DNA of 64,000 nt from Oleispira sp051275515 (lineage in GTDB: Bacteria; Pseudomonadota; Gammaproteobacteria; Pseudomonadales; Oceanobacteraceae), in NCBI GenBank assembly GCA_051275515.1, contig JBNMOT010000004.1, positions 5,332-69,331 of the forward strand, written 5' to 3'. This document shows, one piece after another, positions 36,095-44,043 of the stretch (position 1 is the stretch's first letter; each line of letters opens with the position of its first letter). Under the pieces are notes generated by a model. It saw nothing but the letters and a program-made list of their open reading frames with translations. It ran no database searches and had not been told where the DNA came from. The position numbers and the translations under genes are program-made.

Positions 36095-38335
36095 ATGAGA
36101 CAGATTAAATTTTTAAACCCCCGTTTATTAGCATTATCTATCGCGGGTTTAGCCGCTACAGGCACCGCCTTCGCCATATTTGATGATGAAGGGACAGATT
36201 ATAGAATAGCCCAACAACGCTTTCATCTTTGGAATGAAGCACTTCAACCCGTTGAATTGGTAAACAGCATTTTATGTTTTACCAAGCAAATGCGGGCAGA
36301 AGCATTCATCAATGACGGCCCTTATATGGTGCTCGCCGATGAAAATGCCTGCTTTAACGAAAACGGTGGTGAAGATTCCCAATCCAGCGGCTCATCAAAT
36401 CAGCCAGCTTATACCAAAGCAATTATCACTTCAGAACGTGAAAATGATACTTCACCTTTAGTCGTAAGTGTTTGGCTACCTGAAATGGCTGGCGGTGATG
36501 GCGGCGAACAAGCGATAAAATTTAAAGCGGTTATCAGTGGTGGCGCTAGCGACGGAGACCCTTTTGGTCAATTCAAATTTAATTATGGCTTCTATGACAA
36601 TATAAGTGATGACATTGCCTTAGGTGGCGGTGAAGTAAAAACCATTGATGTCGATAATAAAACTGGCTTCACCCTCTTCCAAGATGAAAATGATTTTTCA
36701 CAATCTGCCTCAGTCGTTATGAATAGCGACCGAAGTGAAGGTATCGCTCTTACCTCTCAAAGCCATCAACAAGGCTCAGCCGCGTTTGCATTAGCGTTTA
36801 ATGATAACAACATGCTATTACAAAAAGCCCAGACCTATGACGCACTAGGCTTTAATAATGATGACCAAGGTGGACTTTGCTTTAGCCGTTCAGACATCAT
36901 GGAAACAGTTCATCGTTATGATCTCTACAGCGCCACAACCGGTGAAATGGTTGAACTGAATTCAGGTTTCTCATTCAAGTATGACAGCAACAGTGATAGC
37001 GACAATGATAGCTATGGACATATTGGATACTGGGGAGTTTGGACTGAAGGTGACCAAGAACTCAGTAGTGGTACCGTCATTACTCTAGAGACTCACGGTA
37101 ATGGAGAGCAGGCAGCTGAGGCTGAAACCTATACCGTAGTGAGTGCCCCAGGTAAGTTAGTTAAAAAGTCGCTTGAGACATTAAATTTGTCAGAAGCCTC
37201 TGGTATTTACTTCTCTTATTGGTCAGAAACGGCCCATCAAGACGGCTATAATGCTTGGATTGTACGCTACAAAACTGTCGCGGGCGATAGCGTTGGTAGT
37301 GACGGTTTCTACATTACTCACGGTCAGCGCTGGGGAGAAAACGGCGAAGAGCAAGTGGCAGTGACTGAAGAACTGGTTAGTCTTTCAACTAACGAAATAC
37401 TGCACTTACACTCAAATCAACTCGGCGGACAAGTTCGCTATAAGCAAGGCGACTCTAGTTTCTCTTTCTTTAAAGAAAGCTTTATGACAGGTTCAGAGGA
37501 TGCAACCGGTGAGCTATTCGCTGCAAACTCCGCCACACTTCATTGTTTCGATCGTTGCCCAATAGGTGAATTAGAGAGTTCTCATCTTAGCACTTGGGAC
37601 GGACCTTTCTCAACCAACCCATCAACGATTAATGATGCTATTGAATACACCATTAGCAATGCAGGCAGTAACCCTCTTACGCTGATGCGCTCTAGCAATA
37701 GCGAAGCTGTGCAATACGCCAGCGACCTAAGCGAAGAGAGTCTGCAAGATACGCCTAATGCCTGGGGTATTCAATCAGGTGCGATGGTTACCGAATCAGT
37801 TAAGGCTAACATGTCAAACACCTGGGACACCAATGATGCAAGCGTCGTCACTGAGTACTATATCTGGGAAACAGGCCCTAATAACTGGAATAAAATGAGC
37901 ACGGTAAAAGATAGCGTAGGGGACTACCTAACATTTGATAAGCCCATTCAAATAACCTATCGTCATACCGATGCAAAAGATAGAACCGGTGATGCTGGTG
38001 ACTATGACAACCAAACCTTCATGCTGAATTACGGAGGCAATGGTGATTTATGGGGTATTCCTTTTGAGCAAGACAATGATACCGGCCGCCATTCCTCAGC
38101 ATTTAACCTAGCCGATGGTGCTTTATTAGGCTCTAACAATGAATACGTTGTTAAAGCCAGAGAGATTGAAGGAATGATGGCACAAGCTGAAGGCCAATGT
38201 TCAAGCTTAAGCATCGCCGAACCTGAAGTTCCTGTACCAAGTAGTATTACAGGCTCTGCAAATATCGGTGCTATGCCTACCGTAACGGATGCGCCTAAAG
38301 CTATTGGAGGTGTTCTTCAATCTGAAGAAGAATAA
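36095..38335 (+). CDS. large exported acidic protein of unknown function
   Basis: A 746-residue protein with a clear signal peptide (about 1-27, ending GTAFA). The mature protein is strongly acidic and rich in Asp, Ser, Gly and Asn, with many beta-type segments and a handful of Cys (for example CFNENGG, GGLCFSR, LHCFDRCP). Asp-rich stretches such as SNSDSDNDS could bind calcium. A C-terminal Pro/Ser segment follows residue 710. I do not recognise a family. It is probably periplasmic or cell-surface, paired with the lipoprotein four bases upstream and closed by a terminator. Confidence 0.8.
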   Translation: MRQIKFLNPRLLALSIAGLAATGTAFAIFDDEGTDYRIAQQRFHLWNEALQPVELVNSILCFTKQMRAEAFINDGPYMVLADENACFNENGGEDSQSSGSSNQPAYTKAIITSERENDTSPLVVSVWLPEMAGGDGGEQAIKFKAVISGGASDGDPFGQFKFNYGFYDNISDDIALGGGEVKTIDVDNKTGFTLFQDENDFSQSASVVMNSDRSEGIALTSQSHQQGSAAFALAFNDNNMLLQKAQTYDALGFNNDDQGGLCFSRSDIMETVHRYDLYSATTGEMVELNSGFSFKYDSNSDSDNDSYGHIGYWGVWTEGDQELSSGTVITLETHGNGEQAAEAETYTVVSAPGKLVKKSLETLNLSEASGIYFSYWSETAHQDGYNAWIVRYKTVAGDSVGSDGFYITHGQRWGENGEEQVAVTEELVSLSTNEILHLHSNQLGGQVRYKQGDSSFSFFKESFMTGSEDATGELFAANSATLHCFDRCPIGELESSHLSTWDGPFSTNPSTINDAIEYTISNAGSNPLTLMRSSNSEAVQYASDLSEESLQDTPNAWGIQSGAMVTESVKANMSNTWDTNDASVVTEYYIWETGPNNWNKMSTVKDSVGDYLTFDKPIQITYRHTDAKDRTGDAGDYDNQTFMLNYGGNGDLWGIPFEQDNDTGRHSSAFNLADGALLGSNNEYVVKAREIEGMMAQAEGQCSSLSIAEPEVPVPSSITGSANIGAMPTVTDAPKAIGGVLQSEEE

Positions 38336-38358
38336 TACCAACAGATAGGACCATAATA

Positions 38359-38393
38359 AAAAGCTCTAGCCATGAACATGACTAGAGCTTTCT
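38359..38393 (+). terminator. intrinsic terminator after the exported protein
   Basis: Stem AAAGCTCTAG / CTAGAGCTTT with a 12-nt loop and T-rich 3' side, 24 bases after the stop codon. Confidence 0.75.
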
Positions 38394-38425
38394 TACGCGG
38401 ATTCAACTAACAAGTGCGACTCAAC

Positions 38426-38710
38426 CTAACGGGGGATAAGCTGGCCCGTGCCCTTGATATGGTTATTCCGAGTATCTAAATTCGACCATTCCACATTATC
38501 TTTTTCCTTCAGCGTTTTCTGGCTCGCGATAATCAAATAATGATCGACCCAAGAAGATAGTGATTACATGCCCCGCACATTGAGAATTCCCTCCGTACAG
38601 CTGGGTGCCCCCGGTACTTGGGAAGGTGGCGTATACGGAATAATTTCTTTGATCGTGTCGACGCAATGAACATACGTCTCCGATTCCACCTTAGAACTGA
38701 GCTGACCCTA
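38426..38710 (-). pseudogene. decayed cheW-like chemotaxis gene
   Basis: Reading across two frames gives CheW-like sequence. One frame has TIKEIIPYTPPSQVPGAPS then EGILNVRGM before a TAA. The next frame continues VITIFLGRSLFDYREPENAEGKR. The first frame then returns with DTRNNHIKGTGQLIP. CheW normally couples receptors to CheA. The order (EII...PGAP...GxxNVRG...VIxI...IKGxGQ) is that of CheW. Frameshifts and stops make it nonfunctional. No other chemotaxis gene is in the window. Confidence 0.7.
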
Positions 38711-38813
38711 GTCAATAATCCCCCAAAAGAAAAAGGTTTCGGTAGCGGGTAAGCAGAACATGCTTATTGAACGAAAATGAAGCAAACAAGGTCGGTGAAT
38801 TATCGTAATAAAA

Positions 38814-39130
38814 TTATCCGACATCAGCAGATAATGTTGCATCAGCAGAAGATTCAGCCACTAAACGATCGCCTAACTCTTTAAGTACCTTAACAAATAA
38901 ACCACCTTCTTCTGCGGGTAGCTGAGCCTGAATATGCCACATGACATCATCATCTTGAAAATACGAGACCTTGCGTTGCTCTCTTTGATTTTCGTCATAT
39001 TTTTTCTCAGAGGCATAACGGCTAGCTTTAAAAAGCGATAATTGGCGGCATTTATCTGGCCAGCAAGGGTGGTAATTTCATCGGCTAAAAGTTCGTTATC
39101 TTCAATATCGACAGTCAACATAAACGCCAC
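38814..39130 (-). pseudogene. internally deleted DUF222/HNH-endonuclease-like gene
   Basis: The start (MLTVDIEDNELLADEI, then LAGQINAANYRFLKL) resembles the first 30 residues of DUF222 proteins. It is joined, with a frame change, to SRYASEKKYDENQREQRKVS then FQDDDVMWHIQAQLPAEEGG, typical of DUF222 just before its C-terminal HNH nuclease. The middle and the whole HNH domain are absent and a stop follows at 38814. Such proteins often accompany mobile DNA. Confidence 0.6.
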
Positions 39131-39144
39131 CCATTATTCTAAAA

Positions 39145-39184
39145 TAGTGTTTAACTACTGTATTAATTTTAGTGTCCAAGAGAG
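39145..39184. repeat. 40-bp dispersed repeat, copy 1
   Basis: TAGTGTTTAACTACTGTATT and the next 20 bases match 52518-52557 with three differences. The rest of the gap 39131-39406 holds nothing I can name. Confidence 0.8.
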
Positions 39185-39406
39185 GAACATCTATAAATAA
39201 ACTTTATTTGTAGAGTAAATACAGCTAAGAGAGACGCTATTATAATAAAAACACTTGTGAAAATTGATGAGAAAAATGATGTGGAAAACAGCTAACGCTA
39301 GAGCACTATTTTATTTGTCTACTTTCCTTTCAACTATTGTGGGTGCCCTACTTAACTGTTCTAATTGTTTTTAAAATCATTCACCGTATATCAACGAGGT
39401 AACACA

Positions 39407-39820
39407 ATGAAAGCAATATCGTTACTGCTACTAAGACTATCAACTGGTATCTATTTAATATTATGGGGCTTCGTTAAATTGGGCGCTAAAGACGTCGCTA
39501 TTGGCGTGTCCGATAAATACTACCATGGCCTGTTGAGTGCCGATATTGTGAACTACAGTGTGGGCACCATCGAGGTGGTGATTGGTTTATTGGTGGTACT
39601 GGGCTTGATGCGCAGCATTGCCTATATTGGCCAGCTGGGTTTTTATTTAGTCGGCGCGTTGGCGATTATGCCAAACTTACTAGACCCACTGGGTTTGTAT
39701 TTGGTCGAGACAGCTAAGCTAACCTTCTTCCCTTCAACGACTTTATTGTTTGCATGTTTAATTCTCATCGCATTTAAATCAGATGACACATTATCCCTAG
39801 ATGCGAAACGTAACGTATAA
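39407..39820 (+). CDS. DoxX-like membrane protein
   Basis: A 137-residue protein with four hydrophobic helices, starting LLLLRLSTGIYLILWGFVKL, which is the DoxX/DUF417-type first helix. IEVVIGLLVVLGLMR follows. The family has loosely defined redox or membrane roles. The ATG at 39407 with GAGGT is chosen rather than an earlier start. It converges with the cytochrome-like gene. Confidence 0.75.
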   Translation: MKAISLLLLRLSTGIYLILWGFVKLGAKDVAIGVSDKYYHGLLSADIVNYSVGTIEVVIGLLVVLGLMRSIAYIGQLGFYLVGALAIMPNLLDPLGLYLVETAKLTFFPSTTLLFACLILIAFKSDDTLSLDAKRNV

Positions 39821-39843
39821 ATATTAAAAAGAAGACGAGACAA

Positions 39844-40323
39844 CTAGTGATGATGCTCTTTCTTTACTGGCACATTAGTAAAGGAAGGGAATCGATGTCT
39901 CGCATGTTCACTATGGCAACCAATGCATGACTCCAGCATTCTTGAGTAATAAAACCCCACAAGCTCTGTATGATTTTCTTTACTAACGTGCTCAAGCATC
40001 CCAGCATACTTATGGAACTTCTGGTCTTTTAGTATAAATTCTTTCGAGAGTTTTTTATGCAGTTCATGTTTTTGTGACTTTGTTATTTTCTGTTTTAGTA
40101 TATAGCTTTTACTGATTTTTCCAGCAATCTCAGAAACCTGTTCTAGGTCGCCTGAAACAAACGCAGGTACCATTTTTTGCATGCCATCTTGAATCGCCAT
40201 CATTTCTTGCTTAAGTAGTAGTCTCAACTCAGGCGATAAGCTTTCAACCCCATCTTCTGAATAACAGTTTAGTGAAGTCGATCCAATTAAAGTGACTAGC
40301 AGTGTACCAATTATTTTTTTCAT
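39844..40323 (-). CDS. periplasmic c-type cytochrome, cytochrome c'-like
   Basis: A 159-residue protein with a signal peptide (about 1-22). The body is helical with a single heme motif CIGCH near residue 136, close to the C-terminus, as in class II cytochromes c'. The end is His-rich (KKEHHH), which might bind metal. Diheme function is excluded because only one CxxCH is present. Confidence 0.75.
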   Translation of the reverse strand: MKKIIGTLLVTLIGSTSLNCYSEDGVESLSPELRLLLKQEMMAIQDGMQKMVPAFVSGDLEQVSEIAGKISKSYILKQKITKSQKHELHKKLSKEFILKDQKFHKYAGMLEHVSKENHTELVGFYYSRMLESCIGCHSEHARHRFPSFTNVPVKKEHHH

Positions 40324-40445
40324 AACATCTCTCTATAATAGGAATATCCACACAGCACGTATGACCGTAATGCAGCGTTTTTAATGTAAAAATGAGTACT
40401 GTGAATTCACCAAAAAGTCAGTGGGGAGATCGCAACTAGCCACAT

Positions 40446-40492
40446 AAAAACGCCCTACACACATAGCGAGCAACGCAATGATAGTAAGGCGT
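40446..40492 (-). terminator. probable terminator of the dehydrogenase gene
   Basis: On the minus strand a 9-bp stem (ACGCCTTAC / GTAGGGCGT, one G-T pair) with a 25-nt loop is followed by five T, about 70 bases after the dehydrogenase stop. Confidence 0.5.
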
Positions 40493-40563
40493 ATTTTCAA
40501 CAGCAATTAATGATTTACGATAAAATCATAATTAGTTCAAGGCTAAACTTACTTAAAAAAAAC

Positions 40564-41685
40564 CTAACCCTTATTAGGGTTCAATATATACTTTCCACCC
40601 GTAGTCTTAGCATTATATTTCTCAATAATTGCTGGCGTCAGTGCTTCTTCAAAAGACAGCTCTTCCGTTGATTCAATCGCAAAGGTGGTATTAATCTCAT
40701 CGGCGACACGCTTATACAACTCGCCTACCTGTGCAGGCGCTAACTTACCCAGGAAACGCATTAACAACCAGCCGCCAATACTCCACGACATACCAAATGC
40801 ACGGTTAAGCAGAGTCGGAGAAAAATCAAGACCTCCGTAGATATACACCTGCTTGTTATCTTCTGAGCCATAGGTATTGAAACCCGTCGCCTCTTTACTG
40901 CCAACCGCTTCCATTGCCGCTAAAATATCACCCGCCAACTCACCGCCGCCGATCGCGTCAAATGCCAGTGTTGCACCGGTAGAATCAATGGCCTTGTACA
41001 AATCTTTCTTGAATGTGTCACTGGAGGAATTAACAACAAACGTCGCACCCAACTTAGTTAACAAATCGACCTGCTCTTGCTTACGCACAATATTAACTAA
41101 TGCTACGCCTTCTTTAATGCAGACCTTATTCAACATAATACCCAAACTGGAAGCCGCCGCTGTATGAACAAGGGCCGTATGGCCTTCCGTACGCATAGTA
41201 TGAACCATACCTAATGCCGTTAGCGGATTAACAAACGACGAAGCTGCCGCATGAGGCGTGGTACCGTCGTGGTGCACAATGCATGCTTGCATTGGCACGC
41301 AGCAATACTGGGTATAACTCGCCCCCGATAAAACGGCCACCGTTTTACCCATTAACGCCTGAGCTTGCTCGCTATCACCGGCGGCGACAACCACACCCGC
41401 ACCTTCGTTACCAATGGGTAATGTTTGATCTAAACGTGACTTAATACGAGACAGCATGCCGGGATAAAGTGGCGCAGTTAATACCGACTTATCATCACTC
41501 AATGACGCTTTAGCCAAATTTGCAGGACCAAACATGGGCCACATGTCTGACGGGTTAATCGGCGCCGCTTCCATTTTTACCACAATCTCGTGGGCTTTAG
41601 GTTTTGGCACATCAACCTCAACTAAACTGAGTGTCAGCTCACCGTCTGATGAAATTTTGGTAAACAGCTGCTTTGATGTATTCAT
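40564..41685 (-). CDS. zinc-type alcohol dehydrogenase-like oxidoreductase
   Basis: A 373-residue MDR-family oxidoreductase. The start has VKMEAAPINPSDMWPMFGP, then GNEGAGVVVAAG and a Rossmann region lacking the classic GxGxxG (HTAAASSLGIML). It resembles enoyl or quinone reductases; the substrate is unknown. The gene is intact. Two decayed copies of its first quarter lie at 52594-52687 and 54826-55100, showing that this locus was copied around the accessory region. Confidence 0.85.
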   Translation of the reverse strand: MNTSKQLFTKISSDGELTLSLVEVDVPKPKAHEIVVKMEAAPINPSDMWPMFGPANLAKASLSDDKSVLTAPLYPGMLSRIKSRLDQTLPIGNEGAGVVVAAGDSEQAQALMGKTVAVLSGASYTQYCCVPMQACIVHHDGTTPHAAASSFVNPLTALGMVHTMRTEGHTALVHTAAASSLGIMLNKVCIKEGVALVNIVRKQEQVDLLTKLGATFVVNSSSDTFKKDLYKAIDSTGATLAFDAIGGGELAGDILAAMEAVGSKEATGFNTYGSEDNKQVYIYGGLDFSPTLLNRAFGMSWSIGGWLLMRFLGKLAPAQVGELYKRVADEINTTFAIESTEELSFEEALTPAIIEKYNAKTTGGKYILNPNKG

Positions 41686-41958
41686 ATTTTATATATCCTT
41701 AATGTTGTCCTTCGATTACGGGGTGTCGTATCGCGGCACGAGAATGGTTTTTATTAGTCGGTTAAAAAACTAACATAAGAACGGAGGGGTTGCGAGTTGA
41801 TAGAGGTGTTTTGGGACGATATTAAAGCTAGAAAAAATAGTAGACCAGAGGCATATTCAATTCTAATAAGACTTCTGATATTAGTTCTAAATTAATGATT
41901 TACAAGGCTTAGGCAAAATGACCACCAAAATAAATTATAGACTTAATATAATGTTCGA
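41686..41958. other. upstream region of the dehydrogenase, duplicated at 55101-55250
   Basis: The first 150 bases (GGGTGTCGTAT, then ACGAGAATGG and TTGCGAGTTGATAGAGG) match 55130-55250 next to a dehydrogenase relic. The remainder has no gene I can see. The promoter of the dehydrogenase is presumably here. Confidence 0.65.
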
Positions 41959-42399
41959 TCACTCTTTTTGCTCTGCCACTAGCGTGAGTGTTCTGTTAGC
42001 TGTTAGTTCCTTAGTTGATACTTGGGGATGCATATTTTGGGGCCTAACGCCGTGTTGAGCGCGTTGTTTGTATATGATTTTATTATCTTCATAGTCTTTT
42101 ATGATGAACTCTTTTGTACCAAATATACCGTTTGATATTTGTTGAACAACTAGGACGCCATTATTGTTAATAATATCTAACTCTTTAGCCAATTCAGATG
42201 TTTCAATAACCACTAAATTAGAAGCGTAATTATCTTTGTTTTGTGACTGGCTTAGGTATATTTTTAAATCACTTTTTTCCAAAATAGCATATTCAGGATT
42301 ATAGGTTCTGTTTTTAAAAGTACACTCAAAACCGAGAAAATGACTGTACCATTCAATCGAAGTTTCTATGTCAAAGACTTGAACACAAGGAAATATCAT
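41959..42399 (-). CDS. glyoxalase/VOC-family protein
   Basis: A 146-residue VOC-fold protein. IFPCVQVFDIETSIEWYSHFLGF is the typical start, with beta-alpha-beta units after it. The last 35 residues (QRAQHGVRPQNM onwards) are not VOC-like and overlap an attC-like sequence, so the natural C-terminus may have been extended. Metal-ligand residues are not clear, so no enzyme activity is claimed. ATG 42399 with AGAGGG is preferred to an upstream start. Confidence 0.75.
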   Translation of the reverse strand: MIFPCVQVFDIETSIEWYSHFLGFECTFKNRTYNPEYAILEKSDLKIYLSQSQNKDNYASNLVVIETSELAKELDIINNNGVLVVQQISNGIFGTKEFIIKDYEDNKIIYKQRAQHGVRPQNMHPQVSTKELTANRTLTLVAEQKE

Positions 42400-42474
42400 A
42401 TGCCCTCTTCTTGCATACAACAGAGGGTTATACAACATGTTGCCGCATAAATTCTTATATTTGGAAAAGGCGAA

Positions 42475-42700
42475 CGAAGAGAATTTTTATTTGAAACCAT
42501 AAGACCGTCCCTGTTAATGATTCACTCAACACTATATTTACCTAACTCTCCTGTCAAACTCATCTCAACTTGACTTCCTGTTAGGTTATCACTGTATATC
42601 GTACTTGCGCCGCTAATCCAATGTCTTTACGCGACGTTACCCTAACAACTGAATCATGGCTCACTTATTAATAAATGCACGAGCATTCACATGACGCTTA
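42475..42700. repeat. diverged copy of the tetR upstream region (with 61385-61645)
   Basis: Shares blocks with 61420-61630, including CTGTTAATGATT, CACCTGTCAAACT-like DNA (here TCTCCTGTCAAACTCATCTC), and AACTGAATCATGG then CTCACTTATTAATAAATG. Similarity is roughly two-thirds to three-quarters by eye. Here it leads into an IS relic rather than the tetR gene. Confidence 0.7.
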
Positions 42701-42704
42701 CATA

Positions 42705-42861
42705 TAGCAGACGCATCTATACCTTCGAGTTTTAAACGCCATTTTTAAACGCTGGCCGAACGCATGCGTTATTTACAGCATAGATCAGGCACCGTCGAGC
42801 TATCTTCGTTTTCTTTTAAGATCGATATTATTTTTCTGTCGGTAAATCGTAATATTTTCAT
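42705..42861 (-). pseudogene. IS3-family transposase OrfA relic
   Basis: From ATG 42861 (AAGGA nearby) the frame reads MKILRFTDRKIISILKENED then a short stretch ending DLCCK, closely following the IS3 OrfA start (FTxxQIIxILKExE...DLCRKHG). A TAA then follows. A second frame shift downstream gives KWRLKLEGIDAS, matching the FYKWKxKxGGMDVS helix-turn-helix region. The rest of OrfA, OrfB and the ends are gone. It marks an old insertion. Confidence 0.75.
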
Positions 42862-43011
42862 AAAGAAAATTCCTTCACTTAGTGTACGTAACATTTCTAC
42901 TTATTTCGGCTATTAATTGTCGGGGGGGGATTACAAAGGAACAAATGGCTGGCTATTCAACATTTGCCAGCTACGCTTTACTCATCACAATGGGACTTAA
43001 ATTCTTATCAT
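42862..43011. other. gap before the substrate-binding protein gene
   Basis: Includes a run of eight G (about 42924) and otherwise nothing recognisable. Together with the IS relic and the repeat it forms the gap 42400-43011. Confidence 0.5.
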
Positions 43012-44043
43012 ATGATCAACGTAGATAAACTTTTGAATCAAACTATTAATAAGGCAACACCGATTTTAATAGTTTTGATAGGCTGTGGTTTAGTCGCCAC
43101 TCTTGCTATTGCATACATTAATTTCTCAAAACCTAAAATGACCACGGTAGGAATCTCTCGATGGGGATCCAATCCAGAGTTTGATCGTAGTATTGAGGGC
43201 TTTAAAGAAGGCTTAAGGCTAAAGGGTTACATTGAAGGGGAAAACATCCAGTTTATCGAAAAAAACCCAGAAGCAGATTTGGCTAATCAACGCAAAATCA
43301 TCGAAGGGTTTATTCACCAACAAGTCGATTTAATCTTTACGTTGACCACCCCCGGCACAAGCATCGCTAAAGAACTCACAGAAAAAATGCAAAGCCCTAT
43401 TCCGGTTGTTTTTTCGGTCTGCACCTACCCTGTAGAGTCGAATTTAATTGCATCGTTAGACAATTCAGCAAACAACCTAGTCGGCACCCGTAATTATGTG
43501 CCTTTTGCTCAGCAATATTATGTTTTTGAACAACTATTTCCAGATACCAAATCACTGGCGGTTGTGCGGCGCACAGGAGAATCAAACTCTACCAATCAGC
43601 TAAAAGAGATTAAAGCTACACTAGGGGAGCGTGGCATCACAATTATCGATATTGCGGCAGTAGATCTAGAGGATGTCAAACGTCAGCTCCAGATAAATGC
43701 AGCTAATATGGATGCTATTTTCTCCACTTGCGATACGTTGACCCACGACGGCGGTGAACAGATCATTGCTGAATTTGGTATACATCATAAAATACCGTCG
43801 TTTGCTTGTAACAAAGAAGGCGTACTCAATGGCTTGTTAGTGGGAAACATTGGTGATTTCAAGGCTATCGCAACCATATCTGGGAAACAGACCGGGCAAA
43901 TTCTTGACGGGGCTGCTCCAGCCTGGCTGAAGACAGAATCCCCTAGAGACAGCTACATTGTTCTTAATTCAACAACCGCCAATCTTCTAGAAGTGAATAT
44001 CAGCCCAGTGTTCTTAGATAGAGTAAAGGAAATCACCCAATAG
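43012..44043 (+). CDS. ABC-type substrate-binding protein (PF04392-type), membrane-anchored
   Basis: A 343-residue protein with one N-terminal membrane helix (about 17-36) and no lipobox, so it is probably anchored in the inner membrane facing the periplasm. The rest resembles ABC_sub_bind proteins: VGISRWGSNPEFDRSIEGFKEG, LIFTLTTPGTSIAKE and FSVCTYPVES. No ABC permease or ATPase is adjacent. Its TAG stop directly precedes the ATG of the histidine kinase, so it likely serves as its periplasmic sensor. ATG 43012 is used. Confidence 0.8.
   Translation: MINVDKLLNQTINKATPILIVLIGCGLVATLAIAYINFSKPKMTTVGISRWGSNPEFDRSIEGFKEGLRLKGYIEGENIQFIEKNPEADLANQRKIIEGFIHQQVDLIFTLTTPGTSIAKELTEKMQSPIPVVFSVCTYPVESNLIASLDNSANNLVGTRNYVPFAQQYYVFEQLFPDTKSLAVVRRTGESNSTNQLKEIKATLGERGITIIDIAAVDLEDVKRQLQINAANMDAIFSTCDTLTHDGGEQIIAEFGIHHKIPSFACNKEGVLNGLLVGNIGDFKAIATISGKQTGQILDGAAPAWLKTESPRDSYIVLNSTTANLLEVNISPVFLDRVKEITQ

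Noticed and set aside
38533..38715. 60-residue minus-strand frame as a gene
   Set aside because: It is an out-of-frame reading of the cheW relic.
39267..39374. 35-residue hydrophobic frame
   Set aside because: It has no ribosome binding site and no recognisable pattern. It could be real but is not supported.
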